A DNA stretch of 64,000 bases from Rummeliibacillus pycnus (GCF_002884495.1 NZ_KZ614145.1:3176423-3240422), one strand, 5' to 3'; shown: positions 54,014-63,119, counted from the first letter of the stretch. Numbers and translations are program-made. Notes: generated by a model from the letters alone, not told the origin.

Positions 54014-55123
54014 GTGAAATTAATCGAATGGACAAAGGAAGAACATGAGCAGCTTATTGAATTTATGACAACAAACGTATGGCCATATCATGTAAATTCA
54101 CATCCTGCACGAGCTATTATAGAAAAGGCAATTGATGAAGGTGGCTATGAATCAGATGAATCTAAGACATTTTGGCTTATTAATGATGAAGACCTACAAG
54201 TAGGAATGGTGAAAATATATGATTTGCAAGATGACATTCCGCTATTTGATTTGCGTATTGCTGAAAAATGGCGAGGACTAGGGTACGGTACCAAAGCTTT
54301 AAAATTAGTCAGTGAATATGTTTTTACATTACCAAACAATAAAATACGTTTAGAAGGTCATACTAGACAAGATAATATCGCTATGCGTAAGACTTTCGAG
54401 AATGCTGGTTTTGTAAAAGAGGCACATTTACGACAAGCTTGGTACGTCCCTAAGGAAAATGCATATTATGATGCTGTTACGTACGGAATAACACGTCAAG
54501 ATTATTTAGAAGGTAAGACAACCCCTGTAAGTTGGGATGATGAGGTAAAAGTTGATACAATCAATTATAAAGAGACTTGGGATTTTCCAAGTAGTTTTGA
54601 GTCAGAAAGATTAATAATTCGAATGCCTTTTATGGAAGATGTAGATACTGTTTGGGAAGCTATCTTGCATTCAGCTAAAACACTGAAACCTTTTATGAAA
54701 TGGGCACAGACATTACCTAAAAAAGCAGAAACAAGAGAAAGAATTCGACAAGCAATTGGTGATTTTATCACAAGAAAAGATTTGAGATTACATGTATTTC
54801 TGAAGGATAGTGGCGAATTTGTCGGCTCTACAGGATTACATAATATTGATTGGACTATTCCTAAATTTGAAATTGGCTATTGGTTAGATGCACGGTTTGA
54901 AGGAAAAGGTTATATGACGGAAGCTGTTCGAAGAATTACTCAATTTGCCTTTGAAGAATTAGGAGCTAAACGTCTGGAAATTCGCTGTGACAGTGATAAT
55001 ATTAGAAGCCGTGCTGTAGCAAATCGAGCACAATTCGAATTAGAGGGAATATTAAAGCAAGACAGTAGATCAGCCGATGGAAAAACGCTTCGTGATACCT
55101 GCATTTACGCTAAAATCCAATAA
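54014..55123 (+). CDS. Tandem-GNAT protein (two acetyltransferase domains)
   Basis: 369 residues starting at GTG 54014 after GGGGGC. Domain 1 (about residues 1-165) has AEKWRGLGYGTKALKLVSEYVF and IAMRKTFENAGFVKE. Domain 2 (about 195-369) is a RimJ/RimL-like GNAT: SSFESERLIIRMPFMEDVDTVWEAI, YWLDARFEGKGYMTEAVRRITQFAF and NIRSRAVANRAQFELEGILK. Both acetyl-CoA loops (RGLGYG, EGKGYM) look usable. Substrates are unknown. It follows cadA by about 30 bases on the same strand, so it may be co-transcribed with the metal genes, but no functional link is known. Confidence 0.86.
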   Translation: MKLIEWTKEEHEQLIEFMTTNVWPYHVNSHPARAIIEKAIDEGGYESDESKTFWLINDEDLQVGMVKIYDLQDDIPLFDLRIAEKWRGLGYGTKALKLVSEYVFTLPNNKIRLEGHTRQDNIAMRKTFENAGFVKEAHLRQAWYVPKENAYYDAVTYGITRQDYLEGKTTPVSWDDEVKVDTINYKETWDFPSSFESERLIIRMPFMEDVDTVWEAILHSAKTLKPFMKWAQTLPKKAETRERIRQAIGDFITRKDLRLHVFLKDSGEFVGSTGLHNIDWTIPKFEIGYWLDARFEGKGYMTEAVRRITQFAFEELGAKRLEIRCDSDNIRSRAVANRAQFELEGILKQDSRSADGKTLRDTCIYAKIQ

Positions 55124-55266
55124 AAATTAATCGGTAGTCTTTGTATGGGTAAGAATCCATCGCCATTATTTATGAATAAATTACAACTGTTTTGTGCTAA
55201 TTGTTACGTTTTGAAGTTTCATGTAGTAAACTAGAGAGATAGGAATTTGAAAGAGAGGGAATTGAG

Positions 55267-55686
55267 ATGCCTACACCGAGTATGGAAGACCACATCGAAC
55301 AAATCTATTTACTAATTGACCAGAAAGGTTATGCACGTGTCTCGGATATAGCAGAAGCATTGTCAGTTCTTCCTTCCTCTGTTACCAAAATGGTTCAGAA
55401 ACTAGATAAAGATGGTTACTTAATATATGAGCGCTATAGAGGTCTAACTTTAACACCAAAAGGTTTAAAGTTAGGAAAACGATTAGTTGAGCGACACAGC
55501 TTATTGGAGCAGTTTTTAAGACTTATTGGTGTAGATGAAGAACGAATTTACAATGATGTAGAAGGAATTGAGCATCATTTGAGCTGGAATTCCATTGAAT
55601 GTATTGCCGATCTCATACAAGTTTTAGAGGAAAATCCCGATTTTATTCACAAATTGGGAGAGTTAAAATCTCATACAGGTGAATAA
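55267..55686 (+). CDS. mntR: Manganese-responsive regulator MntR
   Basis: 139 residues, DtxR family. The N-terminal winged helix ([56 protein letters not shown]) and dimerisation/metal domain are complete. Metal ligands of MntR are in place: D8 and E11 (MEDHIEQIY), H77-region [10 protein letters not shown], and [11 protein letters not shown] with E and H ligands near 99-103. It represses Mn uptake genes when Mn is sufficient. GAGAGGG precedes the ATG. cvfB follows 24 bases later. Confidence 0.95.
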   Translation: MPTPSMEDHIEQIYLLIDQKGYARVSDIAEALSVLPSSVTKMVQKLDKDGYLIYERYRGLTLTPKGLKLGKRLVERHSLLEQFLRLIGVDEERIYNDVEGIEHHLSWNSIECIADLIQVLEENPDFIHKLGELKSHTGE

Positions 55687-55710
55687 TGTCATATGAAAGG
55701 AGTTAATAAT

Positions 55711-56568
55711 ATGACAGAATTAAAATCAGGCGACGTAGTAAAATTAGTAGTTAAAGAACAACAAGAATCCAAGTATATTTTGACCAACGATGAACTAGAT
55801 ATTCCGTTAAATGCTTCTGAAGTAGCAAAACCGATAAAGGTTCACGACAAAATAGAAGTGTTTTTGTATGCAGATCGTAGAGGGAATTTAGCTGCAACTA
55901 CTGCAATCCCACATATTCGTAAAGACGAGTATGGATGGGCACGTGTACTACATGTAAAAGATAGAGAAGGTGCCTATGTGGATATTGGTACCTCTAGAGA
56001 AGTACTTGTCCCTGCGGAAGATTTACCAAAATTAAAACCGCTTTGGCCAGAACCTGGACAACACCTTTATATTACGTTACGTACAGACCGAGAAGGTGGT
56101 CTATTTGGTCGTCTTATTACGGAAGAAAAAGTATTAGAAATATATGAGGATGCAGAACCAGAACTATTTAATAAGAATATTTTGGCTCGCCCTTATCGTT
56201 TATTGCCAGTTGGAACATTCTTATTGGGTGTAGATAAACCATATCGTATTTTCGTTCATGAATCAGAACGTGGAGCAGAACCTCGTCTAGGTTCAGATGT
56301 GAATGTGCGTGTTATTGAAGTAAAAGAAGATGGTACCATTAATGCTTCTATGCTTCCACGTAAATACGAACGATTATCGGATGATGCTGATCAAATTTTT
56401 AATTATCTTCAAGAAGTTGGTGGTAAAATGCCATTTGGCGATAAGTCTTCTCCAGAAGAAATTAAAGAAATGTTCCATATGAGCAAAGGTGCATTTAAAA
56501 GAGCTCTAGGAGCTTTAATGAAAGCAGATCGTATCAAACAAGAAGATGGTTGGACTCTAATTAAATAA
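55711..56568 (+). CDS. cvfB: S1-domain RNA-binding regulator CvfB (YitL)
   Basis: 285 residues from ATG 55711, 7 bases after AAAGGAG; the upstream ATG at 55693 overlaps that site. CvfB has three S1-like units and a C-terminal winged helix: GDVVKLVVKEQQESKYILTNDELDIPLNASEV (S1-1), GWARVLHVKDREGAYVDIGTSREVLVPAEDLP (S1-2), RIFVHESERGAEPRLGSDVNVRVIEVKEDGTINASML (S1-3), and MPFGDKSSPEEIKEMFHMSKGAFKRALGALMKADRI (winged helix). Homologues affect virulence gene expression in staphylococci through RNA binding. It closely follows mntR. Confidence 0.92.
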   Translation: MTELKSGDVVKLVVKEQQESKYILTNDELDIPLNASEVAKPIKVHDKIEVFLYADRRGNLAATTAIPHIRKDEYGWARVLHVKDREGAYVDIGTSREVLVPAEDLPKLKPLWPEPGQHLYITLRTDREGGLFGRLITEEKVLEIYEDAEPELFNKNILARPYRLLPVGTFLLGVDKPYRIFVHESERGAEPRLGSDVNVRVIEVKEDGTINASMLPRKYERLSDDADQIFNYLQEVGGKMPFGDKSSPEEIKEMFHMSKGAFKRALGALMKADRIKQEDGWTLIK

Positions 56569-56575
56569 GAGAGCG

Positions 56576-56630
56576 CAAGAGCAAAAGGAGAAAGTTTTAG
56601 TTACTTTCAGAAACTTTTTGCTCTTTTTGA
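56576..56630 (+). terminator. cvfB terminator
   Basis: AAGAGCAAAAGG.AGAAAGTTT pairs with AAACTTTTTGCTCTT, followed by TTTTGACG. Confidence 0.8.
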
Positions 56631-56733
56631 CGTATTATTATTAAAGATTACTTATGTGTTTTTCAAAATAAATACAATTTACTAGCATAGACTGAATTTG
56701 AATATTACAAAATGTTAAGGAGGACAATAACGA

Positions 56734-57669
56734 ATGAAAAAACAAATCTTTGCTGTTGTAGCGGCAATGTGCTTAACAACAGCTGTAGTAGCGCCAACAA
56801 CAAGTTATGCAAGCACTAACTCATCACAATCATCAGGTGAAGTTGTAAATGAAAAATTAGGCGTTCCTATCGTTGTATACGGTGGAAGTTTATCTGAAAG
56901 CGAAAAGGCTAGCGTAAAAAATAGTTTAGGCATTACAAATAATTCTGATATTCAAGAAATCACCATTACAGGTGCGGATATCGCCAAATATATTGAAAAT
57001 GGGAATTCAAATGCACGCCTTTATTCATCAGCTAAAATCATCCCAAAAGATCCTGGTTCGGGCTTAGTCATTAATATTGTGACACCCGAAAATATTACAG
57101 AGGTAACGGCTGATATGTACTCCAATGCAATGTTAACAGCAGGGATTGAAGATGCAACTGTAGAAGTAGCAGCGCCTAAAAAGGTAACAGGTCACTCAGC
57201 ATTAGCTGGTATTTACAAGGCATATGAAGTAACAACTGGCAAAAAACTGGACAAAGATCGAACAGATGTAGCAAATCAAGAGTTATCAGTAGCTACTGAT
57301 ATTGCGCAAAATTCTGGAGTGGATAACGAAAAAGTTAGTCAACTACTAACAGATATTAAAAAGCAAATTGCAGAACAAAAACCTGCTACAAAAGAAGATG
57401 TTGAAAAAATCGTTGATGAACAACTAAAAAAATTAGAAATCAATCTAAGCGACAAAGACCGTCAATTGTTAATTGATCTCATGGATAAAATCAGTAAACT
57501 AAATATTGATTTTAGTAAATGGTCAACACAATTAAATGATTTAAGTGGTAATATTAAAGACCAATTAAATAAAATAAATGATGATATTAAAAGTGATTCA
57601 GGTTTTTGGGCGAGTGTAAAAAGTTTCTTCCAAAAAATAATTGATGGCATTAGCAGCATTTTTGGCTAA
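56734..57669 (+). CDS. ypuA: Secreted DUF1002 protein (YpuA-like)
   Basis: 311 residues. Signal peptide MKKQIFAVVAAMCLTTAVVAPTTSYA with an AxA-type site near residue 26. The body matches DUF1002 (VVYGGSLSESEKASVKNSLGI, YSSAKIIPKDPGSGLVINIVTPENIT, ALAGIYKAYEVTTGKKLDKDR), as in B. subtilis YpuA. The last 110 residues are a charged helical region (ADVEKIVDEQLKKLEINLSDKDRQL..., coiled-coil-like) ending in FWASVKSFFQKIIDGISSIFG, an amphipathic tail. Function unknown; cell-surface location expected. AAGGAGG precedes the ATG. Confidence 0.88.
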   Translation: MKKQIFAVVAAMCLTTAVVAPTTSYASTNSSQSSGEVVNEKLGVPIVVYGGSLSESEKASVKNSLGITNNSDIQEITITGADIAKYIENGNSNARLYSSAKIIPKDPGSGLVINIVTPENITEVTADMYSNAMLTAGIEDATVEVAAPKKVTGHSALAGIYKAYEVTTGKKLDKDRTDVANQELSVATDIAQNSGVDNEKVSQLLTDIKKQIAEQKPATKEDVEKIVDEQLKKLEINLSDKDRQLLIDLMDKISKLNIDFSKWSTQLNDLSGNIKDQLNKINDDIKSDSGFWASVKSFFQKIIDGISSIFG

Positions 57670-57681
57670 TACTTGTGATCT

Positions 57682-57725
57682 ATAAAGGGTCCTTATTTAG
57701 CTTAGGTTAGATAAGGACCTTTTAA
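57682..57725 (+). terminator. Terminator after the DUF1002 gene
   Basis: AAAGGGTCCTTAT / ATAAGGACCTTTT stem with a 14-base loop. Confidence 0.85.
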
Positions 57726-57849
57726 TAATGACCCTGTAAAAGAAATTGATTCGGGAAAGTAAGCAAAATAATTGAAGTGAAATTACATCTTCTATCATAA
57801 TAAGAATAAAGTGTGCTAAACTATTTTAAAAACATGGGGGTGTGATCAA

Positions 57850-58131
57850 ATGGAATTTCAGTTAAGTAATAGAGGTAATGAAGAATACGCTTTCGAAAGT
57901 AAAAAAGATGGTCAAGTTATCGCAGAAATTATTTGGACACAGTTAGGAGATGTCATGGTAATTGACCATACTTATGTAGATGGTTCATTACGCGGCCAAG
58001 GTGTTGCGAAACAACTATTAGATAGAGCTGCAGCATATGCTCGAGAAAATGGGTATAAAATAGATGCAGTATGTTCATATGTCGTAAAAGCTTTTGAATC
58101 ATCACATGATTATGATGATGTAAAGGCTTAA
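57850..58131 (+). CDS. Small GNAT-like protein (PF14542/YjdJ type)
   Basis: 93 residues, far shorter than full GNAT domains. VMVIDHTYVDGSLRGQGVAKQLLDRAAAYARENGYKIDAVCSYVVKAF is the compact acetyl-CoA-binding core of the YjdJ/Gcn5-related family; the tail ends DYDDVKA. It probably acetylates a small molecule or protein, target unknown. GGGGGTGTG precedes the ATG. A strong terminator-like hairpin follows at 58186. Confidence 0.88.
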   Translation: MEFQLSNRGNEEYAFESKKDGQVIAEIIWTQLGDVMVIDHTYVDGSLRGQGVAKQLLDRAAAYARENGYKIDAVCSYVVKAFESSHDYDDVKA

Positions 58132-58185
58132 ACTTAAAAAAGTAGCAGGTTCCTGCAAAACTGAAAAACAAAATAACTCCATGAG

Positions 58186-58228
58186 AGCTGACTTATAGTT
58201 GAAAGAACACTTGTAAGTCAGCTTTTTA
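58186..58228 (+). terminator. Terminator after the small GNAT gene
   Basis: AGCTGACTTA / TAAGTCAGCT stem with an 18-base loop and TTTTTA tail. A smaller hairpin GCAGG/CCTGC lies just upstream at 58145-58156. Confidence 0.85.
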
Positions 58229-58333
58229 TGATTAATAGTTGTTTTATATAAAAAAGGAGGATAGATAAAAAAATTTGAAACTTTATCGATATACTTACGT
58301 ATAGTAATCTATAACAATAATTGAGGTGGTTTT

Positions 58334-58828
58334 TTGAAAAGGACAATCGAAATCGTTTTAGGAATTATAGGTTCATTTTTTAATATAATTGCAATAGCAT
58401 TAATGGGTCTTATGATGGTTCTTATGAATGGATTGCAAAATAATAAACAAGCTCAAGACGAGATGTTTGCAGAATTTGAAAAACAATTTTCGGAAGATCC
58501 ACAACTTCAGGATATAGATATGCAAAGTTTTTCTGATAGCATGATAACCATTATAAATGGCTTTGGACCTTTTAGTTGGTTTATAGTAGTATGCTTTATT
58601 ATTAGTTTAATAGTGGGCATTATTGCTATTGCAAATGTTGCAAGAGCAAAAGATAAAAGGGCGAATTTTGCAGGAGCTATGTTTATTGTAGCAGCTGTTT
58701 TTTCGGGTATTATTTCGATAACATCCATCATCTATTATATTGCTGCGATTATTTGTTTCGTTCGTAAACCAAAGGAAGAGATATCAGATATATCAGATTC
58801 AACTTATAGTGAAGCTTCTAATTTATAA
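58334..58828 (+). CDS. DUF4064-type small membrane protein
   Basis: 164 residues starting at TTG 58334 after GAGGTGG. Two or three hydrophobic helices per half: IEIVLGIIGSFFNIIAIALMGLMMVLM, then a soluble loop (NNKQAQDEMFAEFEKQFSEDPQLQDIDMQSF), then PFSWFIVVCFIISLIVGIIAIANVA and GAMFIVAAVFSGIISITSIIYYIAAIICFV. This is the DUF4064 arrangement, function unknown; such proteins are stress-associated in several Bacillales. No neighbours on the same strand are close. Confidence 0.8.
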   Translation: MKRTIEIVLGIIGSFFNIIAIALMGLMMVLMNGLQNNKQAQDEMFAEFEKQFSEDPQLQDIDMQSFSDSMITIINGFGPFSWFIVVCFIISLIVGIIAIANVARAKDKRANFAGAMFIVAAVFSGIISITSIIYYIAAIICFVRKPKEEISDISDSTYSEASNL

Positions 58829-58833
58829 TATGA

Positions 58834-58893
58834 AAGGAGTTCTTGCTAAGCTAATTTATAAGCTTCTGCAAGAACTCCTTTTCTATTTTATGA
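58834..58893. terminator. Bidirectional terminator between the DUF4064 and TetR genes
   Basis: AAAGGAGTTCTTGC / GCAAGAACTCCTTT stem with an inner AGCT(aatttata)AGCT stem. Ends with TTCTATTTTA on the right. Confidence 0.85.
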
Positions 58894-58919
58894 ATTTACT
58901 GGTGAGTGCAAGGGATTTT

Positions 58920-59522
58920 TTAGTTAAACAACTTTCCTTCTACAATCCCAATAAGTGTTTGTCGAATATCTGTAGGGATTTGATCTAAACAGAGAGTATG
59001 ATCATAAATTCGCTTATGTGTGACCATAGCTAGTAAAGAGCCGATTATTCCTACTTGAAAGAGGATTAAATCAAGTTTAGGCAACTTTCCTTCATCCATA
59101 CGTTTCATAAGTTCTTTATCTGCAAAGGACATGCTATGAATATTCGCAATATATTGTTCTGAAAGCTCTGGGTGTTTAGGAGATTCAATGAAAAGTATCG
59201 AATATTGAAGTCGATTATAAAAAACAGTATCTACAAGCTCCTCAACCCATACATGTAAGAGTTCCTGGTCAGACAATAATAGGTACTCATTTTCTTCCTT
59301 AAAATCTAGACGTTCTGGTTTAACTGTTGCTAATAACAGTTTCATTTTCCCTTTAAAATATTTATATAAAGCTGCTTCGGAAACACCAACTTCTTTGGCA
59401 ATAGTGGCAGTAGAAGTAGCATCATAGCCTTTTCTATAAAAGAGATTGCGTGCAGTTTGGACAATTTTCTCTCTTGTTAATGCCCCTTTTGTTTGTTTTT
59501 TTGTATGCTTTGTTTCCTTCAT
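58920..59522 (-). CDS. TetR/AcrR-family regulator
   Basis: 200 residues. The N-terminal TetR helix-turn-helix is clear: ALTREKIVQTARNLFYRKGYDATSTATIAKEVGVSEAALYKYFKGKMKLLLA (residues 14-65). The all-helical ligand domain follows. A KxxK-rich N-terminus precedes the HTH. No efflux gene is adjacent, so the target is unknown; self-regulation is normal for the family. The intergenic region upstream (59523-59747) includes a CGGGC...GCCCG inverted block around 59564-59628, a candidate repeat or regulatory element. Confidence 0.88.
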   Translation of the reverse strand: MKETKHTKKQTKGALTREKIVQTARNLFYRKGYDATSTATIAKEVGVSEAALYKYFKGKMKLLLATVKPERLDFKEENEYLLLSDQELLHVWVEELVDTVFYNRLQYSILFIESPKHPELSEQYIANIHSMSFADKELMKRMDEGKLPKLDLILFQVGIIGSLLAMVTHKRIYDHTLCLDQIPTDIRQTLIGIVEGKLFN

Positions 59523-59780
59523 AGTATAACCACACTTCCGTTAAATCCAACTTTTTTACGTTAGCGGGCAGTAAAAGACCCTCACCAAAAAAATGAGAAA
59601 AATGCAAAGTAAAAGCCCGATTGATTTAATGATAACAGATAAATATCACTGGCAATAGTCAAAGGGATTTTGATGTATTTTGCGTGTTGTAAGACGTTTT
59701 CATCATTTTCCTACATGTACACCATTTTATTCGAAAAGAAATAGTATTTGTGGAATAATGATATTATAGGAGTGATGCAA

Positions 59781-60239
59781 GTGGCATGGAAGGAACAACG
59801 TTTTGAAGAACTAACAACAGAGGATTTATATAAGATTATTCAATTACGGATTAATGTTTTTGTTGTTGAACAAAAAGCCTATTATGAAGATTTAGACGAT
59901 CATGATCAAAATAGTATACACGTTACATATGAAGAAGATGGGAAAGTTATTGCATATGCAAGAGCTGTTCCTCCAAATGAGAAATATGAAAATATGGCAT
60001 CATTTGGACGTGTAATTGTTCAACCAGAAGCACGTGGCACTGGACTAGCACAAGAATTATTAAAAAGAGTGATTGCGGTAACCGAAAGAGAATGGCCAGA
60101 ATACGATTTGTTTATACAAGCACAAGCATATCTCCAAAACTTTTATGGTAAATTTGGCTTTAAAGCAATTTCAGATCCATATGAATTTGAATGCTTACCG
60201 CACATCGATATGGTTTGTAAAAGTGACAAAAAATTATAA
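59781..60239 (+). CDS. GNAT acetyltransferase, ElaA family
   Basis: 152 residues from GTG 59781, about 8 bases after TAGGAG; ATG 59775 is too close to that site, and the size matches E. coli ElaA. ITEDLYKIIQLRINVFVVEQKAYYEDLDDHD-type segments (RxxVFVVEQ, YxDLDxxD) are the ElaA hallmark, followed by GRVIVQPEARGTGLAQELLKRVI (acetyl-CoA loop) and AQAYLQNFYGKFGFKAIS. Substrate unknown. It stands alone ahead of a small membrane-protein gene. Confidence 0.88.
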   Translation: MAWKEQRFEELTTEDLYKIIQLRINVFVVEQKAYYEDLDDHDQNSIHVTYEEDGKVIAYARAVPPNEKYENMASFGRVIVQPEARGTGLAQELLKRVIAVTEREWPEYDLFIQAQAYLQNFYGKFGFKAISDPYEFECLPHIDMVCKSDKKL

Positions 60240-60316
60240 TATCTCATTGAAAATGTGTAATATCTAAAAAATGGGGTATAGTTATTTTAGAACGATAAAA
60301 TGGGAGGGAAATGAAA

Positions 60317-60652
60317 ATGGCTAAAAGTAAATCATTATTAATAGCAGGACTTGCAGCAGGTGCATATGCATATTTTCGTAAAAAGGAAAATAGAGAGAAG
60401 GCAGTTGAAGCATTTAATTGCACCAAATCTAAATTAAATGGTTTTATTGAAAATTTATCTAATTCCTCAGTAAACGTTGCGGGAGATTCTTTTAATACAA
60501 CAAATGCTGATGGATATGCAGATCCACATCATACTTATAACGATGATGATACCAAAATGATTAATGAAGGTTCTGCAACTGCTATTCATTATGAAAACGC
60601 AGAACAACATGAATCCTTAAATGGCGTAAAACCACCTAATAATCTAAACTAA
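60317..60652 (+). CDS. Small membrane-anchored hypothetical protein
   Basis: 111 residues from ATG 60317, about 8 bases after GGGAGGG; the ATG at 60311 is too close to that site. A lysine-flanked hydrophobic segment (SLLIAGLAAGAYAYFRKKENREKA, residues 6-28) is a single membrane anchor, followed by a polar, low-complexity tail rich in N, S, D and H (NTTNADGYADPHHTYNDDDTK). I do not recognise a domain. It is followed by a clear terminator. The tail composition suggests a disordered surface-exposed or cytosolic extension. Confidence 0.65.
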   Translation: MAKSKSLLIAGLAAGAYAYFRKKENREKAVEAFNCTKSKLNGFIENLSNSSVNVAGDSFNTTNADGYADPHHTYNDDDTKMINEGSATAIHYENAEQHESLNGVKPPNNLN

Positions 60653-60665
60653 TAAATTTCATTCA

Positions 60666-60700
60666 AAAAGACTCAGCATATTAGCTGAGTCTTTTTGAAT
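60666..60700. terminator. Terminator between the hypothetical and the CoA-transferase genes
   Basis: AAAAAGACTCAGC / GCTGAGTCTTTTT stem with an ATATTA loop; T-runs on both strands. Confidence 0.9.
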
Positions 60701-60710
60701 TATGTCGTTC

Positions 60711-62219
60711 TTAGTTTTCTTCAGGAAGCATTGTTCCGTATTTTGCTAAGTTTGTGTGGAATGATAATGCTTTTTCTAATATGTGAGGAGTTTGTCCGCC
60801 ACGTTCTTTTGCTTCTTCGAAATAGGCACGAAGAGCAGGTTTAAATTTAGGGTGTACACAGTTTTCAATGATCAATTCAGCACGTTCACGAGGAGCTAAA
60901 CCACGTAAATCTGCAAGACCTTGTTCTGTTACTACTACGTCAACATCATGTTCTGAGTGATCAACGTGTGATACAAATGGAACTACTGATGAAATTTTGC
61001 CATCTTTAGCATATGATTTTGTAATAAAGATTGAAATGCGTGCGGCACGAGCAAAGTCACCTGAACCACCAATACCGTTCATCATTTTTGTACCTGATAC
61101 GTGAGTTGAGTTAACGTTTCCGTAAATATCGAACTCAAGAGCAGTGTTCATCGCTATTAAGCCCATACGACGAACTAATTCTGGGTGGTTTGAAATTTCT
61201 TGTGGACGTAATACAAGTTTGTCTTTGTATTTGTCCAAGTTACCGTATACAGATTCCATTTTTTCAGCTGTTAATGAAGTTGCACAACCTGAAGCAAATT
61301 TAACTTTTCCTGCATCAATTAAGTCGAATACAGCATCTTGAAGTACTTCAGAATACACTTCTAAATCTTTGAATTCTGAGTTTGCCATGCCACCTAGTAC
61401 AGCGTTTGCTACAGAACCAACACCTGATTGAAGTGGAGCTAATGTTTCAGTTAAACGACCTTCTTTAATTTCATTACGGAAGAAATCAAGAATGTGATCT
61501 GCAATTTGTTGAGTTTCAGGGTCGATTGGTGTGATTGTAGTTGGTGAATCTGGTTGTTCAGTAATGACAACTGCAGCCACTTTATCTAAATCTAAAGGAA
61601 TACCGATTGTACCGATACGATCTGAAGCGTGGATTAATGGAATTGGACCACGTTCGCCTTGTGCTTCTGGTACATAAATATCGTGAATACCTTCTAATTG
61701 TGGGTAAGATGCTAAGTTTAATTCGATGATAACTTTATCAGCGTTTTGAATGTAAATAGGTGAGTTACCGACAGAAGTTGTTGGGATTAACATACCATCT
61801 TCTGTTACAGCTACTGCTTCAACAACAGCAACGTCAATTTTATCAATCGCATTTTGACGTAAGTATTCAGCAGTTACTGATAAATGTTGGTCAACAAATA
61901 GCATATCTGCTTTGTTAATGTGACCACGCATTGTACGGTCTAGTTGGAACGGTAAACGTTTGTTAACGATACCAGCATCAGACATATAAGCATCAATGTT
62001 TGAACCTAAAGAAGCTCCTGTGAAAACATTTACTTTAAAATCTTCTGTTTCAGCACGTTTTACTAATGCCATAGGAATGGCTTTTGCATCACCAGCACGA
62101 GTGAATCCACTTAATCCTAGTGTCATGCCGTCTTTAATCATTTGAGCAGCTTCATCAGCTGACATAATTTTTTTTGCAAGTTCTGGATTGCGAAGTCTTT
62201 CTTCTACTTTTACTGTCAC
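60711..62219 (-). CDS. Acetyl-CoA hydrolase / succinyl-CoA:acetate CoA-transferase family enzyme
   Basis: 502 residues, the family norm. The start is GTG 62219, 5 bases after GGAGAG. Signature parts include SGFTRAGDAKAIPMAL near residue 37, GSVANAVLGGMANS near 265 and the catalytic glutamate E291 in VYSEVLQDAVFD. It moves CoA between acetate, succinate or propionate, or hydrolyses acetyl-CoA. A LytTR regulator gene is immediately upstream on the same strand, separated by a terminator and about 250 bases, and may control it. I cannot tell hydrolase from transferase activity from sequence alone. Confidence 0.88.
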   Translation of the reverse strand: MTVKVEERLRNPELAKKIMSADEAAQMIKDGMTLGLSGFTRAGDAKAIPMALVKRAETEDFKVNVFTGASLGSNIDAYMSDAGIVNKRLPFQLDRTMRGHINKADMLFVDQHLSVTAEYLRQNAIDKIDVAVVEAVAVTEDGMLIPTTSVGNSPIYIQNADKVIIELNLASYPQLEGIHDIYVPEAQGERGPIPLIHASDRIGTIGIPLDLDKVAAVVITEQPDSPTTITPIDPETQQIADHILDFFRNEIKEGRLTETLAPLQSGVGSVANAVLGGMANSEFKDLEVYSEVLQDAVFDLIDAGKVKFASGCATSLTAEKMESVYGNLDKYKDKLVLRPQEISNHPELVRRMGLIAMNTALEFDIYGNVNSTHVSGTKMMNGIGGSGDFARAARISIFITKSYAKDGKISSVVPFVSHVDHSEHDVDVVVTEQGLADLRGLAPRERAELIIENCVHPKFKPALRAYFEEAKERGGQTPHILEKALSFHTNLAKYGTMLPEEN

Positions 62220-62407
62220 GGAAATCTCTCCTTCTATTTAACGAAAAATTTCATATCAATTTTGTAAAAAGATTCTACTTGGAGTATAAGTTATTTGCAT
62301 AGTTATATAACCATTTTTAATATTATCACCGAATTGTCACATTTTGTTTACAAGCGCATGAAAGGGTTTAAAAAACGAATCAGACAGAAATTTGTCGAGT
62401 AAAAGAG

Positions 62408-62447
62408 AAAAGGAGTTGCTCCAAAATAGTTTTGGTCAACTCCTTTA
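62408..62447 (-). terminator. Terminator of the LytTR gene
   Basis: AAAGGAGTTG..CCAAAA / TTTTGG..CAACTCCTTT; followed on the minus strand by TCTCTTTTACTC. Related in sequence to the terminator after lutR and to the ends of the element at 36872-37160. Confidence 0.8.
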
Positions 62448-62468
62448 TAATATCCATGGGAATAATTT

Positions 62469-63119
62469 CTAAAAGCCTAAAGAACGACGGAAGTAACTTG
62501 CGTAGCGTTGGCTAACAGGAATTCGAGTACCGTCCTTCATAATTAATAGGAATGTAGAATGTGAATCTGGTTGAATTTCTTCGATAAAGTCGATGTTCAC
62601 GATATATGAACGGTGGCATCGAATAAAAGTATCAGGCGATAGGAATAGCTCAAGGTCGCTTAAATTTAAACGATGGTAACCTTCTTTTTGCATAGTCTTG
62701 ACGAATGTTTTACGAAGTTGAGTTTCTAAATAGATGACTTCATTGTGTTTAACTGGGTACCAACAGTCGTCAATTTTAATCGTGATGTAATTTGTTAAGA
62801 AAGGAGAAGGTTTTTGTGGGAATATTGCTGTAATTGCACCTTTTGTTTCTCCTTCCTCCATTAATGGAATACTCATTCCATAATAAGGAACACCGAATAC
62901 ATCAGGTTCAATAAAAGAATTTATTTTTTGTCCATAATTAAGTGCTTTTTGAGTTGCAGATCCTTCTGGTATTTCATCGCCAGGTTTTATCTTCAAGTCG
63001 ATTTTTTTACTTGGTTGATAATATAAATATTTTTTTGTATCTGAAATAACGATTGAAGTGTTATCAGGAAAGAATTCCTTTATAACTTGTATCAATTCCT
63101 CGATAGATCGTGGATCCAT
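62469..63119 (-). CDS. LytTR-family DNA-binding regulator with an N-terminal sensor-like region
   Basis: 216 residues. The C-terminal half is a LytTR DNA-binding domain: NEVIYLETQLRKTFVKTMQKEGYHRLNLSDLELFLSPDTFIRCHRSYIVNIDFIEEI, then ISVSQRYASYFRRSLGF-type end (PVSQRY). The N-terminal ~105 residues (IVISDTKKYLYYQPSKKIDLKIKPGDEIP..., GMSIPLMEEGETKGAITAIFP) look like a PAS or GAF-like sensor rather than a CheY receiver, so it is not a standard response regulator. No histidine kinase is next to it. It lies directly upstream of the CoA-transferase gene and probably regulates it, perhaps in response to a metabolite. Confidence 0.85.
   Translation of the reverse strand: MDPRSIEELIQVIKEFFPDNTSIVISDTKKYLYYQPSKKIDLKIKPGDEIPEGSATQKALNYGQKINSFIEPDVFGVPYYGMSIPLMEEGETKGAITAIFPQKPSPFLTNYITIKIDDCWYPVKHNEVIYLETQLRKTFVKTMQKEGYHRLNLSDLELFLSPDTFIRCHRSYIVNIDFIEEIQPDSHSTFLLIMKDGTRIPVSQRYASYFRRSLGF

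Noticed and set aside
59560-59630. CGGGC...GCCCG block upstream of the TetR gene as a new regulatory RNA
   Set aside because: The paired arms are only five bases with a loop near 50 bases; the internal AGTAAAAG repeats are too short to be informative without a genome-wide comparison.
62340-62365. CcpA (cre)-like sequence upstream of the CoA-transferase gene
   Set aside because: TACAAGCGCATGAA has at least four mismatches to the cre consensus TGWAANCGNTNWCA, too many to call.
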